Assembly: GCA_016715885.1 (NCBI GenBank)
Contig: JADJXL010000008.1
Location: 83,630-147,629 of the forward strand
Direction of reading: 5' to 3'
Source: Polyangiaceae bacterium
Lineage (GTDB): Bacteria > Myxococcota_A > Polyangia > Polyangiales > Polyangiaceae
DNA: 64,000 nt
The notes beneath the pieces are model-generated. The model worked only from the letters and a program-made list of their open reading frames with translations. It was not told the origin of the DNA and did no database searches. The position numbers and the translations under genes are program-made. Shown in pieces: positions 1-9,041 of this stretch. The stretch's first letter is position 1. Each line of letters starts with the position of its first letter.

Positions 1-1
1 T

Positions 2-481
2 CGCATCGATGCGGGCCGGTTGCCCGGCGTGTTGAGGACCATGGCCAACGATGGTGACATCGAGCCATTGGTCCAGTTGTTCCACAGGGAAGTGGTGCAA
101 CGTTTGGGACTGCGCGAAACCATCAACTTCAACGAGCAGACGATGAAGCTAATGCTTTTTGCGTATTTGTCGCAAAGTCAGATGTTTTATTTGATGACCG
201 AAAAAGAGTTTGCCCAAGGTTATTGTGATTTGCTGCTCGGGCTCCGGCGCGCGGGTTCGAAGGCCAAATATGCGTGGATCATCGAAGCAAAGTACGTCAA
301 GACGGATGCCGATGACCATGCGATTGAAAAGGCGGTGGATGAAGGGTATGCGCAAATCCAGCGTTATGCCGCGGACAAGGACCTCGTGGCCATGTTGACC
401 CACGGCAAAGCGCTGAAAGCCGGTGTGTTGGTGTTCGTGGGATTAAAAGATGTGCTGTTTCGAGCGTGGCCGAAGAATTGA
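2..481 (+). CDS. DUF1703-type PD-(D/E)XK nuclease, C-terminal part (cut by window edge)
   Basis: The frame is open to the left edge, so the gene starts upstream; an internal TTG lies at position 20 but is probably not the start. About 160 residues remain. They match the C-terminal PD-(D/E)XK domain that follows the AAA-ATPase-like domain in DUF1703 proteins: an Asp in GYCDLLL, then IIEAKY supplying the E-x-K pair, then a helix around EGYAQIQRYA and a closing strand AGVLVFVG. Family knowledge: these are common, multi-copy nuclease-fold proteins of uncertain role in myxobacteria and Bacteroidetes. The N-terminal ATPase part is not visible. The gene ends 41 bases before the 75-bp repeat. The fold call is good; any function beyond a nuclease fold is unknown. 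Confidence 0.75.
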   Translation, partial: RIDAGRLPGVLRTMANDGDIEPLVQLFHREVVQRLGLRETINFNEQTMKLMLFAYLSQSQMFYLMTEKEFAQGYCDLLLGLRRAGSKAKYAWIIEAKYVKTDADDHAIEKAVDEGYAQIQRYAADKDLVAMLTHGKALKAGVLVFVGLKDVLFRAWPKN

Positions 482-522
482 TTGCAAACGCTTGCACGTC
501 CTCAAGCAGGCGCCTGCACTCG

Positions 523-597
523 AGCCCGCCCTCACTCCGTCGCGTGTTTCCCAAGCCCCTCGGGAGCGCCGCTGCGCCTTTTCGCAAACGCGAGCAC
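523..597. repeat. 75-bp direct repeat, left copy
   Basis: Identical over 75 bases to 4168-4242; the flanks diverge on both sides. The right copy encodes the last residues and stop codon of an ABC permease on the minus strand. This left copy has no permease gene attached and sits in the gap between the nuclease tail and the next gene, so it looks like a displaced gene end or an attachment-site-like scar. Confidence 0.9.
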
Positions 598-638
598 GCG
601 TGTCGTGGAGTCCGCGAGCTTGCCGGTAGTGACGAAAA

Positions 639-1637
639 TCAAGCTCCGGTTTTGCTCTCTTCAACGGGCGCTGGAAGTACCTCCTTGCCGTACAGTTTGA
701 CAAAATTGCGCCGAAGCTCGTCGACGCTGTAATCCTTGCGCTCGCCCCACTCGGCGCCAAGCATTGCATGGGCCGTTTCCACGAGATCGATGACTGCGCG
801 CGCGATATCGCGTTCGGTCGTCGCTATTTCCAGCCGGTGCTCGTAGGTCCACTTCACGAGCGCTTCGACGCCATCGAGGGAGATCTTTTCGTCGGCGCCG
901 ACTCGGAATGGAGAAATTGCGCGCGGCTTGAGGCGTGGGAAAATCCGATAACAATGTTGCAGCTCATAATCTGCCTCCGGCGCTACCGCCATGGCGAGAA
1001 ATTGTTTTCGACACGGAATGGTTCTTCGCGCAGAACGAAGCGCCTCCGTTGCTTCCCGAAGGATGTACCTAAACGATTTCTCGTTCTTGATAACGTCGTC
1101 CGGTGGCGTTGGCACCAGCAGCCATTCAAACTTCGATTGCAGGTAATTGTTCGCAGACGCGACATTGCTTACATTGCAGAGTATTGCGTGACGATCGCGA
1201 AGAAGGAGCCACAAGTAAGCCCCCGCATCACGGCTGCAAATCGTCAACACTTTTCTGTCGTCCGACCAACGCAACTCCGGCGCCCTATGCCCCTGCAACG
1301 TTGATGACCATTGCGGGTCCTCGACAATCATAACCTGCTGCGCTTCAACAATATCGCGCAGAACATAGCCTGTTTTTTCGTATTCGATATCCTTCCAATC
1401 AGCCAGGAGTGGGAGTTTACCGGTGTCTCGCAGGGGACGAATGTCATTATAGATCTCCGCTGCAAGGGCCAGATATTTCACTTCCTCGACGCGCGTTGCA
1501 TCACTCTCGATGCTCTCATAGTAACGGGGCAAAATATTGTACCGTGCACGTTCGATGGTGCAATCCACTTCTCTCCTGGCGTCGGATCGCACTTCTTGAC
1601 GATTGATAGTATCTTCGATGCGTCGCTTTGATGCCAT
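639..1637 (-). CDS. Hypothetical protein, 332 aa
   Basis: I do not recognise a family. The start is taken at the Met of MASKRRIEDT; the frame runs further upstream, but that part lies over the divergent gene and reads like a shadow. The protein is mostly soluble and charged. It has a Trp-rich middle (LLADWKDIEYE), an aliphatic stretch AGAYLWLLLRDRHAILC around residue 145, and a helical, acidic C-terminus ending in SKTGA. No signal peptide or membrane segment is evident. Its start lies 15 bases from that of the divergent gene, which leaves no room for separate upstream promoters unless one start is further inside. It belongs to the segment bracketed by the 75-bp repeats. Confidence 0.6.
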   Translation of the reverse strand: MASKRRIEDTINRQEVRSDARREVDCTIERARYNILPRYYESIESDATRVEEVKYLALAAEIYNDIRPLRDTGKLPLLADWKDIEYEKTGYVLRDIVEAQQVMIVEDPQWSSTLQGHRAPELRWSDDRKVLTICSRDAGAYLWLLLRDRHAILCNVSNVASANNYLQSKFEWLLVPTPPDDVIKNEKSFRYILREATEALRSARRTIPCRKQFLAMAVAPEADYELQHCYRIFPRLKPRAISPFRVGADEKISLDGVEALVKWTYEHRLEIATTERDIARAVIDLVETAHAMLGAEWGERKDYSVDELRRNFVKLYGKEVLPAPVEESKTGA

Positions 1638-1652
1638 GAAACGCGCATCTGC

Positions 1653-2432
1653 ATGGAGATGAAAGCTTCCAGGATGGTCGCCGACCGAGTGGCCATCAGC
1701 AACACGGTTTTGGCCGCCGTCGATAACCATGGGCCGAAAGTGGCGCCCGCGCTCGATGCATTGCTCTTTCCGAATGGAGTGCCCCCGAACCTCAATATGG
1801 CTGGGGTGCTCACGGCCATTCATCAATACCTCGCCAAAACGACGACAACCCTGGTCGATGCCGATACCGCGCACGCCATCGAGCTCCAGGACGACGATCC
1901 GTATCGAAAGCAACGCGAGGAGAGCATCACCGACCTGCGCGCATATCTCATTTCATTGCGGGCAACGTTGACCTCGAATTATGGCGCCGCCATTGCTTCC
2001 GCCTATGGATGCTCCGCTGCCATTCCCGAGGATGCCCATACGCTCGTCCGTTTCGCCACGAACGTCGAGGAATTGCTGCGCACTCGACCGCTCACGGAAA
2101 CTCCCAAAAAGAAGAGCCTGACGATCGACCCCAGCGCCGCCGCCGATGATTTGAAGGAAGCGCGCGAGACGCTCGAAACGGCGCTCGGCAATGTCGAACG
2201 TGAAAAACGGGAAAGTCAGCTCACGCAAGTTGCAAAGAACAATGCAATGGCGGTGTGGGGAACGGCGTATCCGCGTGCCGCCGATTGCATTGCTGCATTG
2301 TTTGCGCTCGCCGGGCAAGAAGAATTGGCCAATGCCGTCAAGCCGACGGCGCGCCGCCGCGCGGGGCTCACGGAAGCGGAAGACACGCCCGACGCTGCAA
2401 CACCCCCGGCCAACCCGCCCACGAATACGTAA
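1653..2432 (+). CDS. Hypothetical helical protein, 259 aa
   Basis: No family is recognised. The sequence is Ala/Glu/Leu-rich and predicted largely helical, with a Pro/Thr-rich end (PPANPPTNT) that looks like a disordered tail. Features are ALLFPNGVPPNLNMAGVL near residue 35, a DDLKEARETLETALGNVERE helix in the middle and an Ala-rich block AADCIAALFALAGQEELANAV near the end. In style it resembles the unknown helical proteins at 28221-28991 and 42798-43469, but I see no clear alignment. The start is uncertain: ATG at 1653, 1659 or 1674 are possible and none has a convincing Shine-Dalgarno sequence. It diverges from the preceding gene. Confidence 0.6.
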   Translation: MEMKASRMVADRVAISNTVLAAVDNHGPKVAPALDALLFPNGVPPNLNMAGVLTAIHQYLAKTTTTLVDADTAHAIELQDDDPYRKQREESITDLRAYLISLRATLTSNYGAAIASAYGCSAAIPEDAHTLVRFATNVEELLRTRPLTETPKKKSLTIDPSAAADDLKEARETLETALGNVEREKRESQLTQVAKNNAMAVWGTAYPRAADCIAALFALAGQEELANAVKPTARRRAGLTEAEDTPDAATPPANPPTNT

Positions 2433-3015
2433 TCGCAAACCACTCGATTGCCCGCCACATCGCATTTCGACGCGTCGCCTCGCGCATTGCACGACGACAC
2501 CTTGCACGTACCGTGACTCGTCGCACGGGTTTCAAGGTGCGAAACCTGCCATCGCCGCCGCCGACAAGCGTGTTGCCACACTGAAACGTGCTGGCAAGCT
2601 CGTCGCCGCGCGTGTCACGGGTCATCCATACGCGTTCGCTCGCGATCGGGACGTCATGCGCAACGTGCAGGATCGCGTAGCCAACGGGCCGGCACGCGAT
2701 TGCGACGAACCCGGATGGCCGAGAGACGAGGTCTGGTCAACATTTTGGCAGTGAAAGTTGAAAGCTGAAGCACCGTGCAGAGGCCTGACGTGAGGCGCAG
2801 TGATGGCGTCAATCATGACGCTGCATTGGTGCATGTGTCGAAAAGAATGGATTTCGTCGCCAAGGCGGACTTCAGCAAACATCGATATAGCGCGAAGACG
2901 TCAACTGACTGACGCATCGTCGCATCATCCCGATTTCACGTTGGCACCGTCGAATTTCATAGACAGGCAACGACTTATTTCATAATTACCTTCCTGGCGC
3001 TCACGCGAGGAAGAC
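2433..3015. other. Intergenic, no gene seen
   Basis: About 580 bases with only short, compositionally unconvincing open frames. No RNA gene, clear repeat or promoter is recognised. It may be the decayed upstream part of the PAS remnant that follows. Confidence 0.5.
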
Positions 3016-3490
3016 ATGGACGCACTTTTTTTTGGGATCGTTGTCCGGGGATATTGGTGAAAACGAACCTCGCAGGCATCGTTCTCGATTGCAATCGCGA
3101 GGCGCAGCAGGCGTTCCGAACGACGTCCATCAAGGGGAAATCATTACGAGAGTTGGTGCATCCGGAGGACCAGGCGGCGTTCGCCGCGCGCTGGGACGAA
3201 ATCTCGAACGCAGCGGGCGCCGTGCGCGCCGTATCCTGCTTCCAAGGCGTGGATTCGGTGCTGCGTCTGGCATGGAGCGCAAAGCGAGCGCCAGATCGGG
3301 ACGAGGTGTACGCCATGCTAATGCCCCTGCCCGATGCGGGAGAGCATTCACCGAAGCGTCTCGACGACCCGGCGCAACTGCTGCGTGGGATACTCGACCA
3401 CTGCAATCTTCAGTCTGATTGTCGTCGATCTCGACGGGCGATACGTCGTCCACGATGGCAAGGCCGTTGCGGCAATCGCACCTTCAAGCC
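3016..3490 (+). pseudogene. PAS-domain sensor fragment, frameshifted and truncated
   Basis: From 3054 the frame reads VKTNLAGIVLDCNREAQQAF followed by IKGKSLRELVHPEDQAAFAA, the typical N-terminal PAS core of myxobacterial PAS kinases and sensors. A second PAS-like start, VVDLDGRYVVHDGKAV, appears in another frame from about 3417, so there is at least one frameshift near 3400. No kinase or output domain follows; coding similarity stops where the oppositely oriented vapC begins (3484). The reading near 3016-3053 is also out of frame with the core. I interpret it as a gene remnant, possibly cut off when the TA module arrived. Confidence 0.6.
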
Positions 3491-3873
3491 CGTGCAAGCT
3501 GCGGAATCTTCGAAAAGTGCGCGTCATTCGTCAAGAGCGCCAAATCGTACTGCAATACGATTGCCGCAATCCAAATGTCATTTGTCGGAATGGGTGTGCC
3601 CTGTCGGCGTAGCTGCGCGTAAAGGTGCGCGTAATGATGCGTCGTCTGCTCATCCGGGTACAGCACACTCACCCTCGAACTAGCGAGAAACCGCGCCAAT
3701 ATTGATTCATTGCGCCGCCCCAGCGCTCCTGCAGCAAATCCCGCGCGAAGCTCAGCTACGACAATGAAAGGGAGGTAGATGTGCCGCGCTGATTGCGTGA
3801 GCGCAACGAACCGCTCCTCGCCTCGCGCCGCAGCGCTATACGCATTGGTATCGAGCGCAAGATTCATTTCCAC
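3484..3873 (-). CDS. vapC: VapC-type PIN-domain toxin, 129 aa
   Basis: A PIN-domain ribonuclease: LALDTNAYSAAARG carries the first conserved Asp, VVAELRAGF the conserved Glu, and PTNDIWIAAIVLQYDLALLTNDAHF the C-terminal acidic residues (ND-W-A and TND-F). The length is normal for VapC. Family role: cleaves RNA, often tRNA or rRNA, and is neutralised by the upstream antitoxin. The start overlaps the 3' end of the antitoxin gene by 10 bases, which suggests translational coupling. An ATG two codons further in is an alternative start. Confidence 0.88.
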   Translation of the reverse strand: MEMNLALDTNAYSAAARGEERFVALTQSARHIYLPFIVVAELRAGFAAGALGRRNESILARFLASSRVSVLYPDEQTTHHYAHLYAQLRRQGTPIPTNDIWIAAIVLQYDLALLTNDAHFSKIPQLARA

Positions 3874-4133
3874 AATTCCGGATCGATCTGTCGCTGTTCC
3901 TCGAGCGCCTTGTCGACCTCAGGGTCGTCAACCCACGAACCAAAAAGAAAATCGAGATCGTGCTGCTCGATTGGCTCGTGCGTTATGCCAGCGCCACGCA
4001 TGAGCGCCTCGATGGCAACGTCATTGAGGCTTCGCGAAAGCTGCTTGGCACGTTGCCGAAGCGCGCGATCCACTCCGGGTGGAACATTCCGGAGCGTGTA
4101 CTGGATGGCTTCCGTAGCTTGCCTTCGCTTCAT
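3864..4133 (-). CDS. Ribbon-helix-helix antitoxin partner of VapC, 89 aa
   Basis: Starts at MKRRQATEAIQYTLRNVP. Residues 10-50 read as a FitA/CopG-like ribbon-helix-helix domain (IQYTLRNVPPGVDRALRQRA, then SLNDVAIEALMRG). The acidic C-terminus with FLFGSWVDDPEVDKALEE fits the toxin-wrapping part seen in VapB/FitA antitoxins. Family role: binds its own promoter together with the toxin and blocks the PIN active site. It starts 34 bases from the edge of the 75-bp repeat, so the repeat lies exactly where the module's promoter should be. Confidence 0.85.
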   Translation of the reverse strand: MKRRQATEAIQYTLRNVPPGVDRALRQRAKQLSRSLNDVAIEALMRGAGITHEPIEQHDLDFLFGSWVDDPEVDKALEEQRQIDPELWK

Positions 4134-4167
4134 GCCTGCATGGTAGGCGACATCTGCCTCCACGTCA

Positions 4168-4242
4168 AGCCCGCCCTCACTCCGTCGCGTGTTTCCCAAG
4201 CCCCTCGGGAGCGCCGCTGCGCCTTTTCGCAAACGCGAGCAC
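4168..4242. repeat. 75-bp direct repeat, right copy (3' end of permease gene)
   Basis: Identical to 523-597. On the minus strand it encodes the last permease residues, AFAKRRSGAPEGLGKHATE, and the TGA stop plus 9 bases. With the left copy it brackets about 3.6 kb carrying two unknown genes, a PAS remnant and a VapBC module. This is the arrangement expected when an element integrates at a gene's 3' end and restores the end. Confidence 0.9.
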
Positions 4243-5089
4243 CAAAAGCGTCGCCAAATATGGCAATGCCTGCACCAAATCCCCCACCATGCTCTTCCGA
4301 GCTTGATCCTGGAGCGCAATTTGCAGCGCTTCGAGCGTCCCGAAGACAAGGCACGCGAGTGCCGCCCAGCTCGCTCGCCAGCCGCCAACGACGACCGCCG
4401 CAAGCGCAATGAATCCGCGCCCCGCCGACATGCCAGACTCGAACCGGTGCTGATCGTAGGGCCAAATGCGCCCCGCCAAGCGCGCATATCGCCCCAGATA
4501 CCGCCAGCGCCGCAAGACGCGTTTTCGTGATGTCAATCCCGACGCTCGATGCCGCAACCGGGTTTTCCCCCGCCGCTCGTACGCGCAAGCCAAACCGCGT
4601 GTTTTGCATGAGATACGGCGTCGCTATCAATGCAATGACAGCGCAAATGAAGACAGGATCGACGAGCACACGCGCCAACATCGAATGCCCGGTCGCTCCG
4701 GTCGGACCAAACCGAAACCCTTCAATCGATGGCGAATTCGACGAGCTGTCGTAAAGCGCGCGCAACCCCATGCGCGTCGTCGCCAAAGCCAACAAATTGA
4801 TGGCAATGCCACTGATGACCGCGTGAATACGCGCCTTCTCCGTGAGCAATCCATGGCCAAGCGATACGGCAATGCCCGATCCAATGGCCGCAACGAGCCC
4901 GAGCGATGCGCTGCCCGTCGCATACGCAACGGCCACCGATGAAAATGCACCCGTGAGCAGAATGCCCTCGAGCCCAATCTGAATGACGCCCGATCGTTCG
5001 GCCCATACCCCCGCAATGGCGGCACACGTATAGGGCACGGCAATGCGTATGGATTCCGCGAGCATCGTGAGCGATACGATCGAGCTCAT
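4177..5089 (-). CDS. ABC transporter permease, Bmp/nucleoside family (one frameshift)
   Basis: Second permease of a Bmp-type (YufP/YufQ-like) importer. The N-terminal part shows VWAERSGVIQIGLEGILLTGAF, the hallmark of this family, followed by several membrane helices. The frame changes near 4470: ICALGGAHLAL continues in another frame as HRFESGMSAGRGFIALAAVV and runs on through LPYLATLLVLAF to the stop at 4177. Joined, the protein is about 303 residues, normal for the family. The start ATG overlaps the stop of the preceding permease gene (ATGA), so it is the last gene of a three-gene operon. Its end lies inside the 75-bp repeat. One lost base explains the break. Confidence 0.82.
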
Positions 5090-6189
5090 CGCGCTGCCTC
5101 CTTGGCCGCTGCGACGAGCGCAGGCTTTTCTTCAGGTGGCTCCCGATTGCCCTTTCTCGTTGCCTCCTCCTTCGCCGCAGCTCGCGTCGATACCGCGACG
5201 AGCACAATGAGCGCTGCTTCAAGCACATCCATGGCTTCCTTCGGCACGCGCGCATTGACCGCAAGACCCGCTTGCTCGAGCGTTCCCAGAAAAACCGCCG
5301 CGAGCACGATGCCAATGGCCTTGCCGCGTCCGAGCATTGCAACCGCAATGCCGCTCCATCCTGCGCCGGCCCCGAGTCCCAATTCGTAATAACCCTTGTA
5401 ACCCAATGCGGTCGACGATACCGCAAGCGCCGCGACCGCGCCCGATAGGAGCATCGCCAAAAGCAGCCGCCGCTCGACCGCAATCCCCTCGGCTCGACAC
5501 GCATCCGCACGCAAACCCACCCAACGAATTTCGCGCCCCACGCGCGTGCGCCGAAGCAGTTCCATCACAACAAACACCGAAACGACCGCCAATGGAAAGG
5601 CGAAACTCGCGGCGCTCCCGAGCAGCGACGGAAACACTCGATCGAGCCGCGGAAGCGCAGCGCCCGGAGCAATGTCCGCCGTGCGCAGTGACGCCGATCC
5701 GAGCACCGTTGCAAGCGCCCACGGAAGAATCGCATCGACGATGCGGTTGACCATGATGGCCGTGATGATCTCGTGCACGCCTCGACGAACGCGAAGGATG
5801 GCCGGGACAAACGCGACCGCTGCACCCGTTGCAGCCGCAATGCACAGCACGAGCGGCAGCGCGACGACCATGGGCAACGACGACGGGAGCTTCGACGCAA
5901 CCACGGCGCCCACGAGGCTCGCGAGCCCGAGTTGTCCTTCGGCGCCGATGTTGAACAAGCCCGCACGCAGCGCGATTTCAAATGCGAGCCCCGTGAAGAG
6001 CAGCGGCGTCGCCTTGAAGAGCACTTGCCCAATGCCATACGGCGTGCCCCACGTTCCTTCGAACGCCATGCGCAGCGCCGATGCGGGAGCTTGACCAAAC
6101 GCAAATGCTATGAGGTCAAACAACAAGATGCCGCCCGCGATCGCGAGCACGATGGGCAACGCTGAACGGAGGTTCTGTGCGGGCTTCAT
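5086..6189 (-). CDS. ABC transporter permease, Bmp/nucleoside family, 367 aa
   Basis: First permease of the importer, intact. About eight to ten membrane helices are visible. The family signature LRAGLFNIGAEGQLGLASLVGA lies near residue 80, and the cytoplasmic coupling loop region contains RRGVHEIITAIMVNRI. The C-terminus is a long charged tail (KEEATRKGNREPPEEKPALV) after the last helix. It is related to YufP and other permeases that import nucleosides or purine bases with a BMP-family lipoprotein. Both ends overlap neighbours by ATGA. No substrate-binding lipoprotein gene lies next to this operon, so that component must be encoded elsewhere. Confidence 0.9.
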   Translation of the reverse strand: MKPAQNLRSALPIVLAIAGGILLFDLIAFAFGQAPASALRMAFEGTWGTPYGIGQVLFKATPLLFTGLAFEIALRAGLFNIGAEGQLGLASLVGAVVASKLPSSLPMVVALPLVLCIAAATGAAVAFVPAILRVRRGVHEIITAIMVNRIVDAILPWALATVLGSASLRTADIAPGAALPRLDRVFPSLLGSAASFAFPLAVVSVFVVMELLRRTRVGREIRWVGLRADACRAEGIAVERRLLLAMLLSGAVAALAVSSTALGYKGYYELGLGAGAGWSGIAVAMLGRGKAIGIVLAAVFLGTLEQAGLAVNARVPKEAMDVLEAALIVLVAVSTRAAAKEEATRKGNREPPEEKPALVAAAKEAAR

Positions 6190-7670
6190 GCGGCCTCCAT
6201 GCCGAGCATCGCGCGGCCGATGACGTCATCGGGCGTATCTGGCGGCAAGTCGGCGACGATGCGCCCGCCCGAAAGCACGACGATGCGGTGGGACAAACGC
6301 TTGAGCTCGCCGAGGTCCGCGCTGATCATGAGCACGCCGAGCCCCTTTTCAGCAGCCGAAACGATGGCTCGATGAATCACGGCCGCCGCGCCGACATCCA
6401 CGCCGCGCGTGGGTTGGCCCAGCACGACGACTGCCCGATCGGGGCTTGCTTCGACGCGATCGAGCGCCCTCGCCATGACGATCTTTTGTTGATTGCCGCC
6501 AGACAAGGCCCCCGCCGCACGCTCTGCTTCCGCTGGGAAAACTCCAAAGTGCTCGATACGCCGCGCGATGACGTTCTTCTCTTGCGCCGCACTCTTCAGA
6601 TCACCGAGCTCCCCGAGAACCAGGTTGTCTCCAACGGAGGCTTCGAGCATCAGGCCTTCGGCGTGGCGATCCTCGTGTACGACGGCTAGCGCGCGTCTTC
6701 GAGCTCGCATGTCCTCCGCGGATCGTACGTGGTCAAAAGGTTTGCCGCCGAGCTCGATCGTCCCCGTCACGTGGGGCTCGAGGCCCGCGATGGCACGAAT
6801 GAGCTCGTGTTGACCATTGCCCTCGATGCCTGCAACACCGACGATTTCGCCTTTCTTTACGGACAGTTGGACGCCATCGAGCACACGCTTTCCGTTGGCA
6901 TCGACGAGCACCAAGTTCTCGATCGTGAGAGCATCCGCGGGTTTGTCCGGGAGCTCTGGAGCCTTGGTCGGTGCAGGAGGCTCGCCGCCCATGATGGCGC
7001 GCGTGAGCTCATCTTCGAGCGCAGCGCCTTCCGCACGATCGATCGGGCGCGACGCGACAGTGCGACCTCGCCGCATGACGGTCACGTGATGTGCAAATCG
7101 GATGACTTCATGGAGGTGATGGGTGACGACGGCGATGGTTGCGCCGTCTTTTGCGAGCTTTCCGAGCGTTGCGTAGAGCTCTGCAGCTTCGATGGGCGAC
7201 AGCACGGCGGTGGGTTCGTCGAGCAAAACGGCACGTGCACCGCGGTAGAGAACGCGCAGAATTTCGAGGCGCTGGCGTTCTCCGACGGCAAGGTCTCGCG
7301 TCACTGCATCGAGGTTCACGGTGAGGCCCGTCTGCTTCATGAGCTCGTTTGCGCGCGATCGAGCGGTGGCAAGATCGAGGCGACCAAGTGATCGCGTGGG
7401 TTCGGCGCCGAGGACCAAGTTTTCGAGCGCAGTGAAGGCGGAAACGAGCATGAAGTGTTGGTGCACCATGCCGATGGCCGATGCGTTTCCTTCGACGTGC
7501 ACGTTGCCGGCCACGTACGGCACGAAGCCTGCGGCAGCCTTGAGGAGCGTGGACTTCCCTGCCCCGTTTTCTCCGACGATCGCGTGGATGACGCCCGGTT
7601 CGAGCGTCACGCTGGCATCACGCACGGCCCAGAAGTCGCCGTAGCGAACTCCCAGCCCCTCGATTTTCAT
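6186..7670 (-). CDS. ABC transporter ATP-binding protein, Bmp/nucleoside family
   Basis: A double-ATPase subunit of the RbsA/YufO type. The first domain has Walker A GENGAGKST, signature-like VGERQRLEILR and Walker B VLLDEPT. The second has GIEGNGQHELIR, degenerate as usual in this family, and SGGNQQKIVMARAL. The start is taken at MKIEGLGVRYGDFW, where family members begin; the frame is open to an ATG at 7787 and would add 39 Pro/Arg-rich residues of doubtful value. It lies first in the operon with the two permeases (ATGA overlap at 6186-6189). The divergent urate hydroxylase gene suggests a purine or purine-breakdown substrate, which is inference. Confidence 0.9.
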   Translation of the reverse strand: MKIEGLGVRYGDFWAVRDASVTLEPGVIHAIVGENGAGKSTLLKAAAGFVPYVAGNVHVEGNASAIGMVHQHFMLVSAFTALENLVLGAEPTRSLGRLDLATARSRANELMKQTGLTVNLDAVTRDLAVGERQRLEILRVLYRGARAVLLDEPTAVLSPIEAAELYATLGKLAKDGATIAVVTHHLHEVIRFAHHVTVMRRGRTVASRPIDRAEGAALEDELTRAIMGGEPPAPTKAPELPDKPADALTIENLVLVDANGKRVLDGVQLSVKKGEIVGVAGIEGNGQHELIRAIAGLEPHVTGTIELGGKPFDHVRSAEDMRARRRALAVVHEDRHAEGLMLEASVGDNLVLGELGDLKSAAQEKNVIARRIEHFGVFPAEAERAAGALSGGNQQKIVMARALDRVEASPDRAVVVLGQPTRGVDVGAAAVIHRAIVSAAEKGLGVLMISADLGELKRLSHRIVVLSGGRIVADLPPDTPDDVIGRAMLGMEAA

Positions 7671-7867
7671 GACCGGACCGCGCACGTTCGCGAGGATACC
7701 CGGTCGAGCCAAACGGGGGGAACGTTTGTCGTCGTGTGGTACGGAGGGTCGCGGGCGCGGTGGGTTTGTCGCCGGCGCATGCATCACGGCCGGGCCTGCT
7801 GGCTGGACAAATACGATCCAGTCGAGCCGCCGTTGCGGTAGAGTCTCGGCATGCCGGGAGCGAACGA

Positions 7868-9041
7868 ATGATGGGGCTTTTTCAGGAGTGGATCGGATTT
7901 CTGCTCCGCTGGCTTCACTTGATGGCGGGTATCGCGTGGATCGGGACGTCGTTCTATTTCAACTGGTTCGACTTGTCCGTGAGGCCACCGAAGGACAAGG
8001 TGCTGAAGGAAAACATCCGCGGGACGCTCGATGAAATCCACGGCGGGAGTTTTTATTATCACGAGCAATATTGGCCAGATAAGCATCCCGAGCGGTTGCT
8101 CGTGCATTCGTGGCCGGCGAAAACGACGCTGATCACGGGTGCGCTGCTCTTGGCGATGATTTATTGGCACGGGGCGAGGACGTACCTCATCGATCCGAGC
8201 GTGGCGGACATTGGACCGCTTGCGGCGATTGGGATCAGCTTCGCGTCGATTGCGGCATGCTGGTTTTTCTACAACGAGGTGTGCTTTTTCTTCGACAACA
8301 ACCGCACGGTGTTCGTGATCATGGCGGTGTTCGTATCACTTGCGGCCTATGGCTTTCAGCATGTATTCAGCGGGCGAGCTGCGTACATTCACGTGGGCGC
8401 GATGCTCGGGACGTGCATGGGGCTCAATGTGTGGACGTCGATCGTGCCGCACCACATTGCGATGCGAAAGGCGCTCAATGCTGGGGAGCCGCTGGACAAA
8501 CGCGACGGAGAGCAGGCGAAGCGGCGATCGCAGCACAACAATTACTTTACGTTGCCCGTGACGTTCGCGATGATCAGCAACCATTTCGCGGTTGCGTACA
8601 ATCATCACCTCGGGTGGGTGATCTTGTGCCTTGCGATGGGGGCTGGCGTGGGCATTCGCCATTACATCAATGTTCTGTACAAGGAAGAGCGCAAGGACAA
8701 GCGGCTTCTCACGACCATCGGGGTTGCATTTTGCGGAGCGCTTGGATTGAGTTTCATCAAAGCCGGAGCCGGTCGTCGTGGGGCCGGTGGATACGATGAC
8801 GGCGATGACGATCGTGCAACAGAGGTGCACGACGTGTCATTCGCAAAAGCCGACGCATCCGACGTTCGTGGCGGCTCCGTCCGGGTTCGTGATGGATACG
8901 GTCGATCAGATCATGGCGAAAGCCGAGAAAATCGTTCAGCGCACGTCGGTGTCGCGCGACATGCCGCTCGGTAATGCGACTGGGATGACGGACGAGGAAC
9001 GGGCGATGCTAAAAGTGTGGATCGAAGGGCAGAAGAAGTGA
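7868..9041 (+). CDS. puuD: Membrane urate hydroxylase (PuuD type) with cytochrome c tail; one frameshift
   Basis: The family oxidises urate to 5-hydroxyisourate in the membrane and passes electrons to a C-terminal cytochrome c domain. N-terminal features are GFLLRWLHLMAGIAWIGTSFYF and NWFDLSVRPP; several helices follow, and NNYFTLPVTFAMISNHF lies near residue 240. The frame breaks near 8762 after LSFIKAG and resumes as VGPVDTMTAMTIVQQRC with the haem-c motif CTTCH and Met candidates RDMPLGNATGMTDEER, ending at 9041. The joined length (about 390) is normal. The start at 7868 is set by GGGAG seven bases upstream. The next gene starts within its stop (GTGA). The context with the purine-type ABC operon supports the assignment. 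Confidence 0.85.
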
